DNA of 64,000 nt from an uncultured Alphaproteobacteria bacterium (GCA_902587565.1 CACILT010000003.1:62001-126000); one strand, 5' to 3'. Positions 29,994-39,042 are shown, numbered from the stretch's first letter. The notes: a model not told the origin generated them from the sequence alone. Numbers and translations: made by a program.

Positions 29994-30929
29994 CTATTTA
30001 TCCCAGCGGTCTAACCATGATCCATTTACTGTAGAATCAAATTCATCTTTTTTAGATAGACCTCTAAATTTCTTATGATCTTCTTCAACTCCCTTAAACC
30101 AAGCATTCCAATTAGGTCTATAACTGCTATCATCTGATTTTCGCATTATTATTGGATCCACTAAACCTGTATGAAAACCAGCCTCATCCTTTGGATTTTG
30201 AAATCTTAAATCTACACTCCATCTAACATCTTCTGAAAAATTTTCTAAAGATCTATGAGGAACAAGTTGGTGTAGAAATAAAACTGAGCCTGCTTTCATT
30301 TCACAAGTTATTACATCCTCTTCAGGAATATCTTGTTCTTCTATAAATAAATACCATGAATCTTTTACTGAACCATCTTTCTTCTCAAGTTTATGATTTA
30401 GTACTCTCTCAGGTTTGTGACCACCTCTCACAACTTGCATACAACCATTGTTTTTATTAACATCTAAAAAAGGAATCCATGCAGCTGGCTGAGTAGTTTT
30501 TTCTGCACCATCTTTTAAATAAGCAGAGTCCTGATGCCATGGAACTGTCATTCTTGCTGTTTGAGGTGTTTTAGAACGAATATTCCAAACAGGATGTCCT
30601 GAAATATCTTTTCCTACCCAGTTTTCAACAATATCTAATAGTTTTGGTGAAGCCCAAAGTTTTGCTAACTCTGGTCTAAGTTGTCCTTTTGTATGGATTA
30701 GTACAGATGATCCTTTGAAATCTTTTTCGAGTGCTGCAAGCCTTTTAAAAACATCTTTATCAGAATGTTTATTTGTTATCTTACCAGCACTAAATGCTTT
30801 TTCAGCATATTCATCAACAATATCATCAAACTCATTAAGAACAGGTTGTAATTCTTCCATTGAAAATAAATTTTCAACAATAGTGTAGCCTTCATCATTA
30901 TATTGATCAACATGGTCTTGACTTATCAT
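29994..30929 (-). CDS. Phytanoyl-CoA dioxygenase (PhyH) family protein
   Basis: A 311-residue Fe(II)/2-oxoglutarate dioxygenase. The metal-binding H-x-D is in PWHQDSAYL near residue 131, and the distal His is in LVPHRSLENFS near 224, followed closely by RWSVDLRFQ with the 2-oxoglutarate-binding Arg. PhyH proteins hydroxylate acyl-CoAs or small metabolites; bacterial members include many unassigned substrates. A position between lipid-desaturase genes suggests, but does not show, a lipid-related substrate. The ATG is preceded by an AGGAG-like site. Confidence 0.85.
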   Translation of the reverse strand: MISQDHVDQYNDEGYTIVENLFSMEELQPVLNEFDDIVDEYAEKAFSAGKITNKHSDKDVFKRLAALEKDFKGSSVLIHTKGQLRPELAKLWASPKLLDIVENWVGKDISGHPVWNIRSKTPQTARMTVPWHQDSAYLKDGAEKTTQPAAWIPFLDVNKNNGCMQVVRGGHKPERVLNHKLEKKDGSVKDSWYLFIEEQDIPEEDVITCEMKAGSVLFLHQLVPHRSLENFSEDVRWSVDLRFQNPKDEAGFHTGLVDPIIMRKSDDSSYRPNWNAWFKGVEEDHKKFRGLSKKDEFDSTVNGSWLDRWDK

Positions 30930-31012
30930 AGTTTCTCCTAATAATATTTATCATAATTGAAATTAAAAAATGTAAAAGTAAAAATTAACTTTTTTATTAT
31001 TAATTTAGAGAT

Positions 31013-31843
31013 ATGAACAAAAAAATAACGGTTAAAGATTTAAGAGATTTAAAAGGAAAAAAGAAATTAGTTAGTATTTTGGTTAAAAATGTAGATGAAG
31101 CAAAGGCTGCACATAAGGTGGGTTTTGAGATGTTAGCGACAGGATCACCAGGTGTATATCTAAATCCAGACAATCATCCAGAATTTGAAGAAATAATTGA
31201 AATTAGAAAAACTGCACCAGATGCATTTATGCATTGGGGTGCTGCAGACACATTATATAGTGGTTTAATTGAAGCTACTCGAGTTGCATTTAAAGCGTTG
31301 GAGTATGGTATTGATATGTTTTATTGTCATAATAATTTTGAACTTATAAGAGGATTATATAAAGAAGGTATACCTGGATTAGGACATGTAGGTTTAGTGC
31401 CAAGTAGAAGAACTTGGACGGGTGGCTTTAAAGCTGTTGGTAAAAATTCAAATGAAGCAATGATGATTTATGATCAATGTTTAAAAATACAAGATGCAGG
31501 GGGGATAGCTATAGAAATGGAATGCGTTCCATACAAAGTAGCTGAAGCAATTACAAAAAAAGTTGAACCAACGGTAGTCTCAATGGGAAGTGGACCAGGG
31601 TGTGATGCAGAATTCTTATTTGGTTGTGATATTCTCGGCCTTACTGAGGGACATATTCCACGACATGCAAAGGTTTATAGAGACTTTCAAAAAGAATATA
31701 AAAAACTTCAAAGAGAAAGAGAAAATGCATTTCAGGAATTTTATAATGATGTCCAAAATGGAGCATTTCCAGAGAAAAAAAATATTGTAGAAATCGCTGA
31801 AGATGAACTGGATAAATTTTTGAATAATTTAGAAAAAAGATAA
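31013..31843 (+). CDS. PanB-like (ketopantoate hydroxymethyltransferase superfamily) protein, probably not PanB
   Basis: A 276-residue TIM-barrel protein. The second half strongly resembles PanB: GGIAIEMECVPYKVAEAIT (catalytic Glu region) and SMGSGPGCDAEFLFGCDILGL. The first half differs: where PanB has GDS with the metal-binding Asp, this protein reads TGSPG at residues 43-47, and the second Asp region is replaced by MHWGAADTLYSG. It may therefore be a lyase or aldolase of the PEP mutase/PanB superfamily with another substrate. It stands alone on the plus strand between lipid-enzyme genes, divergent from the PhyH-like gene. Confidence 0.65.
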   Translation: MNKKITVKDLRDLKGKKKLVSILVKNVDEAKAAHKVGFEMLATGSPGVYLNPDNHPEFEEIIEIRKTAPDAFMHWGAADTLYSGLIEATRVAFKALEYGIDMFYCHNNFELIRGLYKEGIPGLGHVGLVPSRRTWTGGFKAVGKNSNEAMMIYDQCLKIQDAGGIAIEMECVPYKVAEAITKKVEPTVVSMGSGPGCDAEFLFGCDILGLTEGHIPRHAKVYRDFQKEYKKLQRERENAFQEFYNDVQNGAFPEKKNIVEIAEDELDKFLNNLEKR

Positions 31844-31854
31844 ATTAATTGAAG

Positions 31855-32892
31855 TTAGGCTGGAATAAATTTTTTTATTTCGTAGTTAGGATCTTTTGCT
31901 TGTTTGATAACAGCTGGGATAATTTCTAAATATGCATCAACTAAACCCTTGTTTGGTTCAGGAAGTTGATCCTTTATTAGTTCATGAAATTTAGGCAAGT
32001 TATAAAATGGTATTTGAGGACATGAGTGATGCTCAATATGGTATTGCATATTTGCATAAAAAAAAGTACCTAAAATAGGTCCTAAAATAACTGTTCTTGT
32101 TGTTTCGCGATGATCATGGCTATCAAATTTCATTGCTGCGTGTTGAGGAAAAGCTAAGATCCATAATAAAGGTCCACCATAAATTTGTGGGGTTATAATT
32201 AATAGAAGTGGAAGGAAGCTCTGCAGAATAATTGATAGGGCAATTGTTAAAAAAATTATGCCTAAAAAAATTCTACTTGACCAAACCATTTTATTTTTTT
32301 CTCTATCAGGAACTAGGTCTGCTACACTAATTTTTGCTTCTTCATCACTAAAGGAGTTCTGGGATGTGAATATTCTAAAACTATGTTTGAATATTTTTTG
32401 AAGTTCAGCTTTAACTCTATAGTATCCAAAAAACTCAGTAAAAAATAAAATTCTTAAATTAGTTGGTCTTGGATCAGCAATTTCTAAATCAAGATCTAAA
32501 TATCTAGTTTTACTATGATGATTAGCATGACTCCATCTCCAAGAGATAGGTTCAAAAAAAGCAATAAAAGAGCTAATATAATAAAAAAAGTCGTTTAATT
32601 TTCTAGATTTAAAAACAGTGCGGTGACCATATTCATGCCACCTAGCATTACTACAGGCATAGACAGAACCATATAGGATAAAGGCAGGAATTGCATACCA
32701 TGTACCCCAAGAATATATTGCGATCAGTCCTGTAATAAACAATACACCAAAATAAAGTATAGTATGAAACCAAGCTTTAGCATCACTTCTTTGACAAAGT
32801 TTTTTATATACTTTCTTGTCAATTTTCGGTTGCCACCAATCTTTATGACTTAACTCAATTTTGTCTATTTCTTCTACTTTAATTGAACTCAT
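31855..32892 (-). CDS. Membrane fatty-acid desaturase family protein (paralogue 2)
   Basis: A 345-residue desaturase homologous to those at 27928 and 35820. Histidine boxes are HEYGH near residue 84, HANHH near 125 and HIEHH near 287. The N-terminal DWWQPKIDKKVYKKLCQRSD repeats the shared start. Compared with the other two it has a longer middle loop (about residues 150-200), and SCPQIPFYNL replaces the MYPMVPSYNL tail motif, so it is the most divergent copy. It ends 11 bases from the convergent PanB-like gene and lies just downstream of an ABC sugar operon. Confidence 0.84.
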   Translation of the reverse strand: MSSIKVEEIDKIELSHKDWWQPKIDKKVYKKLCQRSDAKAWFHTILYFGVLFITGLIAIYSWGTWYAIPAFILYGSVYACSNARWHEYGHRTVFKSRKLNDFFYYISSFIAFFEPISWRWSHANHHSKTRYLDLDLEIADPRPTNLRILFFTEFFGYYRVKAELQKIFKHSFRIFTSQNSFSDEEAKISVADLVPDREKNKMVWSSRIFLGIIFLTIALSIILQSFLPLLLIITPQIYGGPLLWILAFPQHAAMKFDSHDHRETTRTVILGPILGTFFYANMQYHIEHHSCPQIPFYNLPKFHELIKDQLPEPNKGLVDAYLEIIPAVIKQAKDPNYEIKKFIPA

Positions 32893-32912
32893 TTATTATA
32901 TTTAGTGCAATT

Positions 32913-33653
32913 TTAGTCATGGACAATCATTTTTGTCAGTTCCTCAATAGAGGTATCTTTCTTTTGTACATCTGCAATTTTTTCACCTCTAGCAAATACA
33001 ACTAGTCGATCACTAACAGGATAAACATGATGAAGGTTGTGAGTAATAAAAATACAAGTGGTACCTTCAGCTTTAAGCTTTTCAATCCAACGCAAAACTT
33101 TTTCTGTTTCTTTTACGGATAGGTGATTTGTCGGTTCATCCATAATTAGAACTTTTGTTCTAAAGTATAAAGCTCTCGCAATAACAACACCTTGACGTTC
33201 ACCCCCTGAGAGGTTCTCAACTAATTCATCACCAGATCTTAGATCTAATTCAACTCTCTTTATTGCTTCTAAAGATTCTTTAGCCATTTTTTCTCTATCA
33301 AGGAGTCCTAGTGAACCTAATTTTAATGTAAGAGGTTCTCTACCTACGAATAGATTTCTAGCTATACTTAAAGTTGGTGCTAGCGCACTATCTTGGTATA
33401 TTGTTTCTATGCCCAATTTCATAGAATCTTTTGCATCGTTAATCTTAACAAGATTGCCATCAAAATAAATGTTCCCACTATCAGCTTGATGAACACCAGA
33501 TAGAATTTTAATAAATGTAGATTTACCTGCGCCATTATCACCTACGAGGCCAACAGATTCGCCTTTCTTAATATCAATAGACACATCTTTAAGTGCTTGT
33601 ATGCTACCATACCATTTATTTAAGCCTTCACATTTAATAATTGATTCACTCAT
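32913..33653 (-). CDS. Sugar ABC transporter ATP-binding protein (FrcA-like)
   Basis: A 246-residue single ABC ATPase domain. Walker A GDNGAGKST is near residue 38, the signature NLSGGERQGVVIARAL near 148 and Walker B VLIMDEPTNHL near 168, followed by FITHNLHHVYP. A single rather than double ATPase domain, paired with an RbsC-like permease, matches FrcA of the rhizobial fructose/ribose/mannose importer more than RbsA. It is the last gene of a binding protein-permease-ATPase operon (35698 to 32913), the frcBCA order. The sugar cannot be fixed from sequence. Confidence 0.87.
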   Translation of the reverse strand: MSESIIKCEGLNKWYGSIQALKDVSIDIKKGESVGLVGDNGAGKSTFIKILSGVHQADSGNIYFDGNLVKINDAKDSMKLGIETIYQDSALAPTLSIARNLFVGREPLTLKLGSLGLLDREKMAKESLEAIKRVELDLRSGDELVENLSGGERQGVVIARALYFRTKVLIMDEPTNHLSVKETEKVLRWIEKLKAEGTTCIFITHNLHHVYPVSDRLVVFARGEKIADVQKKDTSIEELTKMIVHD

Positions 33654-33663
33654 ACGTATTTGA

Positions 33664-34644
33664 TCATTCCCTCATTTTATTTGCAATTCTTCTAAGATTT
33701 GTATTCGATACAACAGCAAAAATCAAAAGTGTACCTACAGCAAATCTAAACCAGTTTACGTCAAGTCTTGCCATTACAAGACCATTATCCAAAAATTTTA
33801 ATAAGAATGCACCTACTAGTGCTCCAAATACAGTTCCAATTCCACCAAATAATGATGCACCACCTATTACTGAAGCGGCGATGGCTTGAAGTTCATAACC
33901 CACACCAACAGAAGGAAACGCTGCTCTTGTTCTTAAAACCATAAAGATACCAGCTAGACCAGCAAGAAAAGAACAAAGTATAAAATTACGTATTTTAACA
34001 TTATCAGTATTCACACCCATCGCTTTGGCAGCAGCTTGATTTGCTCCAGTTGAATAACACCAGTTCCCATAATTGGATCTGTGAAGATAAAATATGAGAA
34101 GAAGAGTAATTAAAACAAACCAAATAAAAGACATTCTAAATATTGTTCCTGGAATTGGATTAGCGAAAATTGCTCTTAAGTAATACATCTCTTCCATTGG
34201 AAAAGTTGGGAAGTCAGCTTTTACAATAACAATTGCTACACTTCTTACCATAAACATTGTTCCAAGAGTGGCAATAAATGATGGTATTCCAAATTTAATT
34301 GTAATTATTGCATTTATATATCCAATAGCGAGGCACATAAGAAGTGCAATCGTAAATGCAAGATGAGCATTTACACCTTCATTGGTCAGAACAACCATCA
34401 CTACTCCGCTTAGTGCGAAGACCGAACCTACGGAAAGATCAAACTCTCCAGACACCATTAGAATTGTTGCGCCCATTGCAATCAGAGCAATTTCTGGAGA
34501 TATGGTAAGTAAGACCCTTAGATTTCTAAAATTTAAAAAATTTTCATTAATAATGTAAAATGTTATCGCAATTACAATAAAAATAGTAAGTGCTGCAAAC
34601 TCGGGTCTTGATGCTACGTACTTAAAGTATTTTCTAATGTTCAT
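33664..34644 (-). CDS. Sugar ABC transporter permease (FrcC/RbsC-like)
   Basis: A 326-residue permease of the BPD_transp_2 class with 8-10 predicted helices. GEFDLSVGSVFALSG near residue 66 and VIGGASLFGGIGTVFGALVG near residue 255 are family hallmarks. Ten bases separate its stop from the ATPase start. The binding-protein gene lies upstream beyond a strong hairpin at 34674-34702. Together the three form a complete CUT2-type sugar importer. Confidence 0.9.
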   Translation of the reverse strand: MNIRKYFKYVASRPEFAALTIFIVIAITFYIINENFLNFRNLRVLLTISPEIALIAMGATILMVSGEFDLSVGSVFALSGVVMVVLTNEGVNAHLAFTIALLMCLAIGYINAIITIKFGIPSFIATLGTMFMVRSVAIVIVKADFPTFPMEEMYYLRAIFANPIPGTIFRMSFIWFVLITLLLIFYLHRSNYGNWCYSTGANQAAAKAMGVNTDNVKIRNFILCSFLAGLAGIFMVLRTRAAFPSVGVGYELQAIAASVIGGASLFGGIGTVFGALVGAFLLKFLDNGLVMARLDVNWFRFAVGTLLIFAVVSNTNLRRIANKMRE

Positions 34645-34673
34645 AAACTTTTTTGAAATATAAATATTTTTAG

Positions 34674-34702
34674 TTCAGGGGCAAGAAATTCTTGCCCCTG
34701 AA
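34674..34702 (-). promoter_or_regulatory. Intercistronic hairpin between binding protein and permease genes
   Basis: A 12-bp perfect inverted repeat (TTCAGGGGCAAG / CTTGCCCCTGAA) with a 5-base loop lies 22 bases after the binding-protein stop and 30 bases before the permease ATG. On the minus strand it is not followed by a T-run, so it looks like a 3'-end stabiliser or partial attenuator rather than a full terminator. This would allow much more binding protein than permease, as in malE-malF type operons. Confidence 0.7.
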
Positions 34703-34723
34703 AAATTAAATTTAAGGAGTTAA

Positions 34724-35698
34724 TTATCTTACTCCCATTTTTGAATATTCTTCAAGAGCTGCCATGTCTTCAGCATGAAGCATTAGTGCACCAGTGTCTA
34801 CACTCCAGTTTCCTAATCCATATTTATCTCTTAAAAAGAATTGAACAACAGGTAAATATCCTTGAAGATATGGTTGCTGATCAACAGTAGCATGACACCA
34901 TCCTTCTTTTAGACACTCAACAACACTTGGAACAACGTCAAAACCACCGATGATTACATCGCCTTTATTATATCCGTTTTCTTCCAAAGCTATTGCAAGG
35001 TCTGGTCCCCATAATCCAGAAGAAACATAAACATTAGTTTGAGGATTAGCTAAAATATATGCAGAAGCTCTGTTCATAACATCTTCAGCGTATCCAACAT
35101 CAAGTTTTTCATATGTTATATCTCTGTCAGGATTTGCAGCAGCAAATTCCTTGATCCAATCTTCTTCACCACTAGTTCTCATTTCAGACCATACTTGACC
35201 AGGTGCATTAACACCTATTAAAATATGCATAGGTCCTTCTTGAGGTAAAAATCTTTTGTTAAGATCTACCATTAAATTGTAACCAGCTGTTCTTAAGCTT
35301 TGTCCAATATATGCTTGTCTTTCGTTAGGACTATTTGCATCATCAATATTAAATGAAATTACATTAATACCTTGAGCTAAAGCATCTTTTACTGGATCAT
35401 CCCAAGTAGTTTCATCGTATATTGTTGTTGCAATACCGTCAGCACCTGCAGCTATAGCAGCGTTGAAGTTAGCAATTTCCTCACCGATGTTTCCATCTTC
35501 TGATTGTAGATATACCATCTGACAATCAGCGTCATAAAGTTCACAAGCGTCTTCCATACCGTTTTTAACAGCTTGCCAGAATACACTACTTGCAGCACCA
35601 ACAGATGCGTGAGTAATAAACATGTATAAAGGCTTTGCTACTACAGCCGTAGAAACAGTAAGGAAAGCAGCGATTAATAAACTAGATACTATTCTCAT
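34724..35698 (-). CDS. Periplasmic sugar-binding protein of CUT2-type ABC importer (FrcB-like)
   Basis: A 324-residue Peripla_BP_4-type protein with a signal peptide of about 21 residues (MRIVSSLLIAAFLTVSTAVVA, cleavage near AVVA-KP). The mature part starts LYMFITHASVGAASSVFWQAVKNG, a ligand-binding strand-helix typical of this group, and has GADGIATTIYDETTW near residue 90 and GGFDVVPSVVECLKEGW near 245. A GGGAGG ribosome site precedes the ATG. First gene of the three-gene importer; pentose or hexose is plausible given xylA nearby. Confidence 0.88.
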   Translation of the reverse strand: MRIVSSLLIAAFLTVSTAVVAKPLYMFITHASVGAASSVFWQAVKNGMEDACELYDADCQMVYLQSEDGNIGEEIANFNAAIAAGADGIATTIYDETTWDDPVKDALAQGINVISFNIDDANSPNERQAYIGQSLRTAGYNLMVDLNKRFLPQEGPMHILIGVNAPGQVWSEMRTSGEEDWIKEFAAANPDRDITYEKLDVGYAEDVMNRASAYILANPQTNVYVSSGLWGPDLAIALEENGYNKGDVIIGGFDVVPSVVECLKEGWCHATVDQQPYLQGYLPVVQFFLRDKYGLGNWSVDTGALMLHAEDMAALEEYSKMGVR

Positions 35699-35819
35699 AA
35701 TTCCTCCCTTTTGAATTAAATATAAGTAATGTTAACATGAAAAAATCTAATTAAAAAAGGGTTTTTTTAATATCGAAACTGTATTTTCTCTAGGTTAAAA
35801 AAAGTGTGTTTTAGCAAAT

Positions 35820-36818
35820 TTAAATTGTTTGCGGTATTTTTACAGGAATTTTATAGGATGGATCTTTAGATTGTTTTATTATTGCAGGTATAATTTCTTT
35901 ATATGCGTCAATTAAGCCATTTTTAGGCTCAGGAAGTTGGTCTTTAATTAAGTTATGAAGTTTTTTCAAATTGTATGATGGAACCATAGGAAACATGTGG
36001 TGCTCCAAATGATATTCCATATGCCAATATAAAAAACTAAAAACAGGGTTTAACTTAACTGTTCTAACACATAAACGATGATCAGTAACATCATTGGCTA
36101 AACCCGCGTGTTGTACAAAATCAAACATATTTCTGAGCGTGGTTCCATAAACGAAAGGAAGTAATACTAGCATTACTGGTAACCAACTAGAAATATAAAC
36201 TGAAAAAGCGATTATAAGAAGCCAGATTGATATGTGTAATCTTGAGTAAAATCTACATTTTGATCTTTCACTTTCTGGAATACAATCTTTCATAACAGGT
36301 GTGGTAATGCCAACTGCATGCTTAATGGTTTCCCAGTGAAATGAGAGTATTCCCTTAAATATTAACAATAAGTTACCACCAGGTAGATGCATTAATAAAA
36401 CATAAAAAAGATCAGTTGGTTTTGTAACCTGAACTTCATAGTCGTATGGATCTGTATGGAGAGTATAACTATGATGATGAAAATGACTCCATCTCCATCT
36501 TATTGGTTCAAAATTATACATAAATGAACCTACATGGTAAAATAATTCATTTAACCACCTAGTCTTAAATGCAGTTCTATGTCCGCATTCATGCCAAACA
36601 GGGTTGCATGCCATGAATATATTTCCGTAAATAAGAAATGCTGGAACAGCCCACCAAGTTCCCCAACTTATGCAGGCTAAATATCCTGATAAAAATAGAA
36701 AAAACAACCATGTAAAAACATGTTTTAATCCCTGGTAATCTGATCTTTTTGTTAATTGCTTGTAGACTTTTTTATCGATCTTACATTTATACCAGTTATC
36801 AATATCAAGTTGCTTCAT
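35820..36818 (-). CDS. Membrane fatty-acid desaturase family protein (paralogue 3)
   Basis: A 332-residue desaturase most similar by eye to the 27928 copy. Boxes are HECGH near residue 76, HFHHH near 112 and HLEHH near 271, and it shares the start NWYKCKIDKKVYKQLTKRSD and the tail MVPSYNLKKLHNLIKDQLPEP. The second box contains an additional His relative to the HTFHH of paralogue 1. It lies between an ABC binding protein and a Gfo/Idh dehydrogenase with its own upstream gap, so it may be separately transcribed. Confidence 0.85.
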   Translation of the reverse strand: MKQLDIDNWYKCKIDKKVYKQLTKRSDYQGLKHVFTWLFFLFLSGYLACISWGTWWAVPAFLIYGNIFMACNPVWHECGHRTAFKTRWLNELFYHVGSFMYNFEPIRWRWSHFHHHSYTLHTDPYDYEVQVTKPTDLFYVLLMHLPGGNLLLIFKGILSFHWETIKHAVGITTPVMKDCIPESERSKCRFYSRLHISIWLLIIAFSVYISSWLPVMLVLLPFVYGTTLRNMFDFVQHAGLANDVTDHRLCVRTVKLNPVFSFLYWHMEYHLEHHMFPMVPSYNLKKLHNLIKDQLPEPKNGLIDAYKEIIPAIIKQSKDPSYKIPVKIPQTI

Positions 36819-36883
36819 CTTTTATATAAGTAGTTTTAAAACACTCTAATTCTATTACCTACATTAACAAAAATAGAAAACAA

Positions 36884-38032
36884 TTATTTTTTGAGAATGT
36901 ATTTTACAAAATCATCATGCATTGGTTCAGGTTTCTGACATGATGTCCTTAGTTCCACTTCAACCTTATAAATAGAAGAAATCATCGCGCATTCAATTAT
37001 GTCCAATACATGAAGTGCTAGATCGCCATTACATCGATGCTTTCTATTATTTTCAATTGCATCTATCATTTCAGCCAATCCAATACCTCTATAGTTTGCT
37101 TGTTCAGAAGCCTCGTTGCTTCTCCCACTATGGTTAATAATATTAGTTTTTCCTAATGGCTTATCTTCAACACTAATATCTTCCCATTCAGAGCCAAATT
37201 CACCTGATACAGAAACTGGGCCACCAAACATATTTGGATCTGGGACCACTATTGATCCTTTGGAGCCATATAATTCCATATGGTTTCGTCTATGATTTAA
37301 AACATCAAAAGATATAAAGCCTTGAACAATTGCCCTATTTTGAAACTCAATATTAAACATATATGATGTTGGTATATCAACATTAAATGTTTGTCCTTTT
37401 TTTGGGCCAGCTTTGTATTTCCTTTTTTCGAAAAATTTTGCTCCTCTTCCTCTTATATTTTTTGCTGGGCCAAGCAAATTAACAAGTGTTGTAAAAAAAT
37501 AAGGACCCATATCAATAACTGGTCCACCTCCTTCTTGAAACCAAGATTCCGGATTAGGATGAAAATCTTGAACGCCAGGAAATGCAAAAATAAAGTTTCC
37601 AGTAAGTATTTGACCTACTTCATTATTATCTATTATTTTTCTTGCTTGCTGTCCTCCACCACCTAAAAAGGTATCTGGTGCATTACCAATGTACAAACTT
37701 TTTTTACTTGCTATGTTTAATAAATCTTTAGCATCATCAAATTTTACACTCATAGGTTTTTCACAATAAACATGTTTATTTGCCTCTAAAGCTCTTTTTG
37801 AAATTTCATAATGCGCTTGAGGAATTGTAAGATTAAGAATTATATCTACATTTTTATCATTTAAAATTTCATCAACAGATAGAGGGATAATATTATACTG
37901 CTCAGCTGTTTTTTTAGCTGCATCCAAATTTATATCTGCACAAGCTACAAAATTTATATTATTAAAATATTCCTGAGCTCGAAAATAAGTCTCTGCAATA
38001 TTTCCACAGCCAATAAGTCCTATATTTTTCAT
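36884..38032 (-). CDS. Gfo/Idh/MocA family NAD(P)-dependent oxidoreductase (1)
   Basis: A 382-residue two-domain dehydrogenase. The N-terminal Rossmann motif is GLIGCGNIAETYFRA (GxGxxA), the conserved VYCEKPMS carries the catalytic Lys near residue 95, and the GGGPVIDMGPYFFTTLVNL stretch near 168 holds the substrate His/Asp region in a variant form. The family oxidises or isomerises sugars and inositols (IolG, glucose-fructose oxidoreductase and others). It follows a sugar-binding protein gene across a terminator, and IolD lies a few kb upstream, so an inositol or related polyol is one option. Confidence 0.85.
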   Translation of the reverse strand: MKNIGLIGCGNIAETYFRAQEYFNNINFVACADINLDAAKKTAEQYNIIPLSVDEILNDKNVDIILNLTIPQAHYEISKRALEANKHVYCEKPMSVKFDDAKDLLNIASKKSLYIGNAPDTFLGGGGQQARKIIDNNEVGQILTGNFIFAFPGVQDFHPNPESWFQEGGGPVIDMGPYFFTTLVNLLGPAKNIRGRGAKFFEKRKYKAGPKKGQTFNVDIPTSYMFNIEFQNRAIVQGFISFDVLNHRRNHMELYGSKGSIVVPDPNMFGGPVSVSGEFGSEWEDISVEDKPLGKTNIINHSGRSNEASEQANYRGIGLAEMIDAIENNRKHRCNGDLALHVLDIIECAMISSIYKVEVELRTSCQKPEPMHDDFVKYILKK

Positions 38033-38071
38033 AACATGTTTCTATAAATCAATTGTAAAAAATGGAATAGT

Positions 38072-38103
38072 AAAAAAAAAGGCCGTAAAAATTACGGCCT
38101 TTT
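38072..38103 (-). terminator. Rho-independent terminator after sugar-binding protein gene
   Basis: A 12-bp inverted repeat AAAAGGCCGTAA / TTACGGCCTTTT (38077-38088 and 38092-38103) encloses a 3-base loop. On the minus strand it is followed by a run of nine T (38072-38080 on plus are A). It lies 22 bases downstream of the binding-protein stop at 38125, so it ends or attenuates the ATPase-permease-binding protein operon before the Gfo/Idh gene. This is the clearest intrinsic terminator in the window. Confidence 0.88.
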
Positions 38104-38124
38104 AAATTAATTTTTGGCTTTGAC

Positions 38125-39042
38125 CTACATAAAGTCTGAAGCGTTTTCTTTTGTAACTAATACAGTTCCAGTATCGATATTATCAGGAATACTTTCACCA
38201 TTAGCTAATTTAAGTGCATTTTCTACACCCATGTATCCCATGTTATATGAGAATTGAGCAATAGTAGCTGACATTTCACCAGCCATTACACTTGCAGCAG
38301 CATCAGGGTTAGCATCAAATCCAACAACTACAACATCATCTAACATATCAGCATTTTTTAATGCTTGAATAGCACCAAGACCCATGTTGTCGTTAGAAGC
38401 AAAAATTGCTTTAAGATTTGGGTTACCAGTGATGATATCTTCAGTTACTGACATACCTTTTGCAGTATCCCAGTCTGCTGGAAGTTCAGCAACGATATTC
38501 ATGCCACAAGCTTCAAGACCTTTATGAGATCCTTCAGCTCTATGCTGACCAGTAGTTTGAGTAATCATTCCTTGAAGAATTGCAACATCAGAACCACTTG
38601 GAACATTATCACAAATATATTGAGCAGCTAAAGCAGCGCCATTTATATTGTTTGTTCCAATGAAAGTTACACCTTCATTAATTCCATCAGTATCAATGTA
38701 TACAACTGGAACACCTGAAGCTATTGCGTCATCAAGAATTGGCGCAACTGCGTTAGGGTCAGTTGGTGCGATTGCGATACCGTCTACACCTTTTGCAATT
38801 TGGTCTTCGATTTGTGCTACTTGAGCCATAACATCACTTTCTTGTGGTGGTGAAAGGATGATTAGGTTTACGCCAAACTCTTCAGCAGCATCTTTTGCAC
38901 CAGCTTCTACTGAAGCCCAAAAAGGGTTTCCAGCACCTGGTCCTTTAGTACTTAACATTATTGTTTTCGCATGCGATCCTGCAAGAAGACTGCCTGAAAA
39001 AAACAATAAAGAAGTAGTAATTAAAGAAATAAAAAGTTTCAT
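38125..39042 (-). CDS. Periplasmic sugar-binding protein of second CUT2-type ABC importer
   Basis: A 305-residue Peripla_BP_4 protein. The signal peptide spans about residues 1-21 (ending LLAGSHA). Typical motifs are GAGNPFWASVEAGAKDAAEEFG near residue 35, GVDGIAIAPTDPNAVAPILDDA near 85, GSHKGLEACG near 172 and AIFASNDNMGLGAIQAL near 211; this pattern resembles ribose/inositol/allose-type binding proteins. An AGGAGG site precedes the ATG by four bases. It is the last gene of the ATPase-permease-binding protein operon and is closed by the terminator at 38072. Confidence 0.88.
   Translation of the reverse strand: MKLFISLITTSLLFFSGSLLAGSHAKTIMLSTKGPGAGNPFWASVEAGAKDAAEEFGVNLIILSPPQESDVMAQVAQIEDQIAKGVDGIAIAPTDPNAVAPILDDAIASGVPVVYIDTDGINEGVTFIGTNNINGAALAAQYICDNVPSGSDVAILQGMITQTTGQHRAEGSHKGLEACGMNIVAELPADWDTAKGMSVTEDIITGNPNLKAIFASNDNMGLGAIQALKNADMLDDVVVVGFDANPDAAASVMAGEMSATIAQFSYNMGYMGVENALKLANGESIPDNIDTGTVLVTKENASDFM

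Noticed and set aside
35750..35780. A-tract/GGG/T-tract inverted repeat downstream of the third desaturase as a terminator
   Set aside because: The stem consists almost only of A-T pairs with a 3-base loop and would be unstable; chance is likely in such AT-rich sequence.
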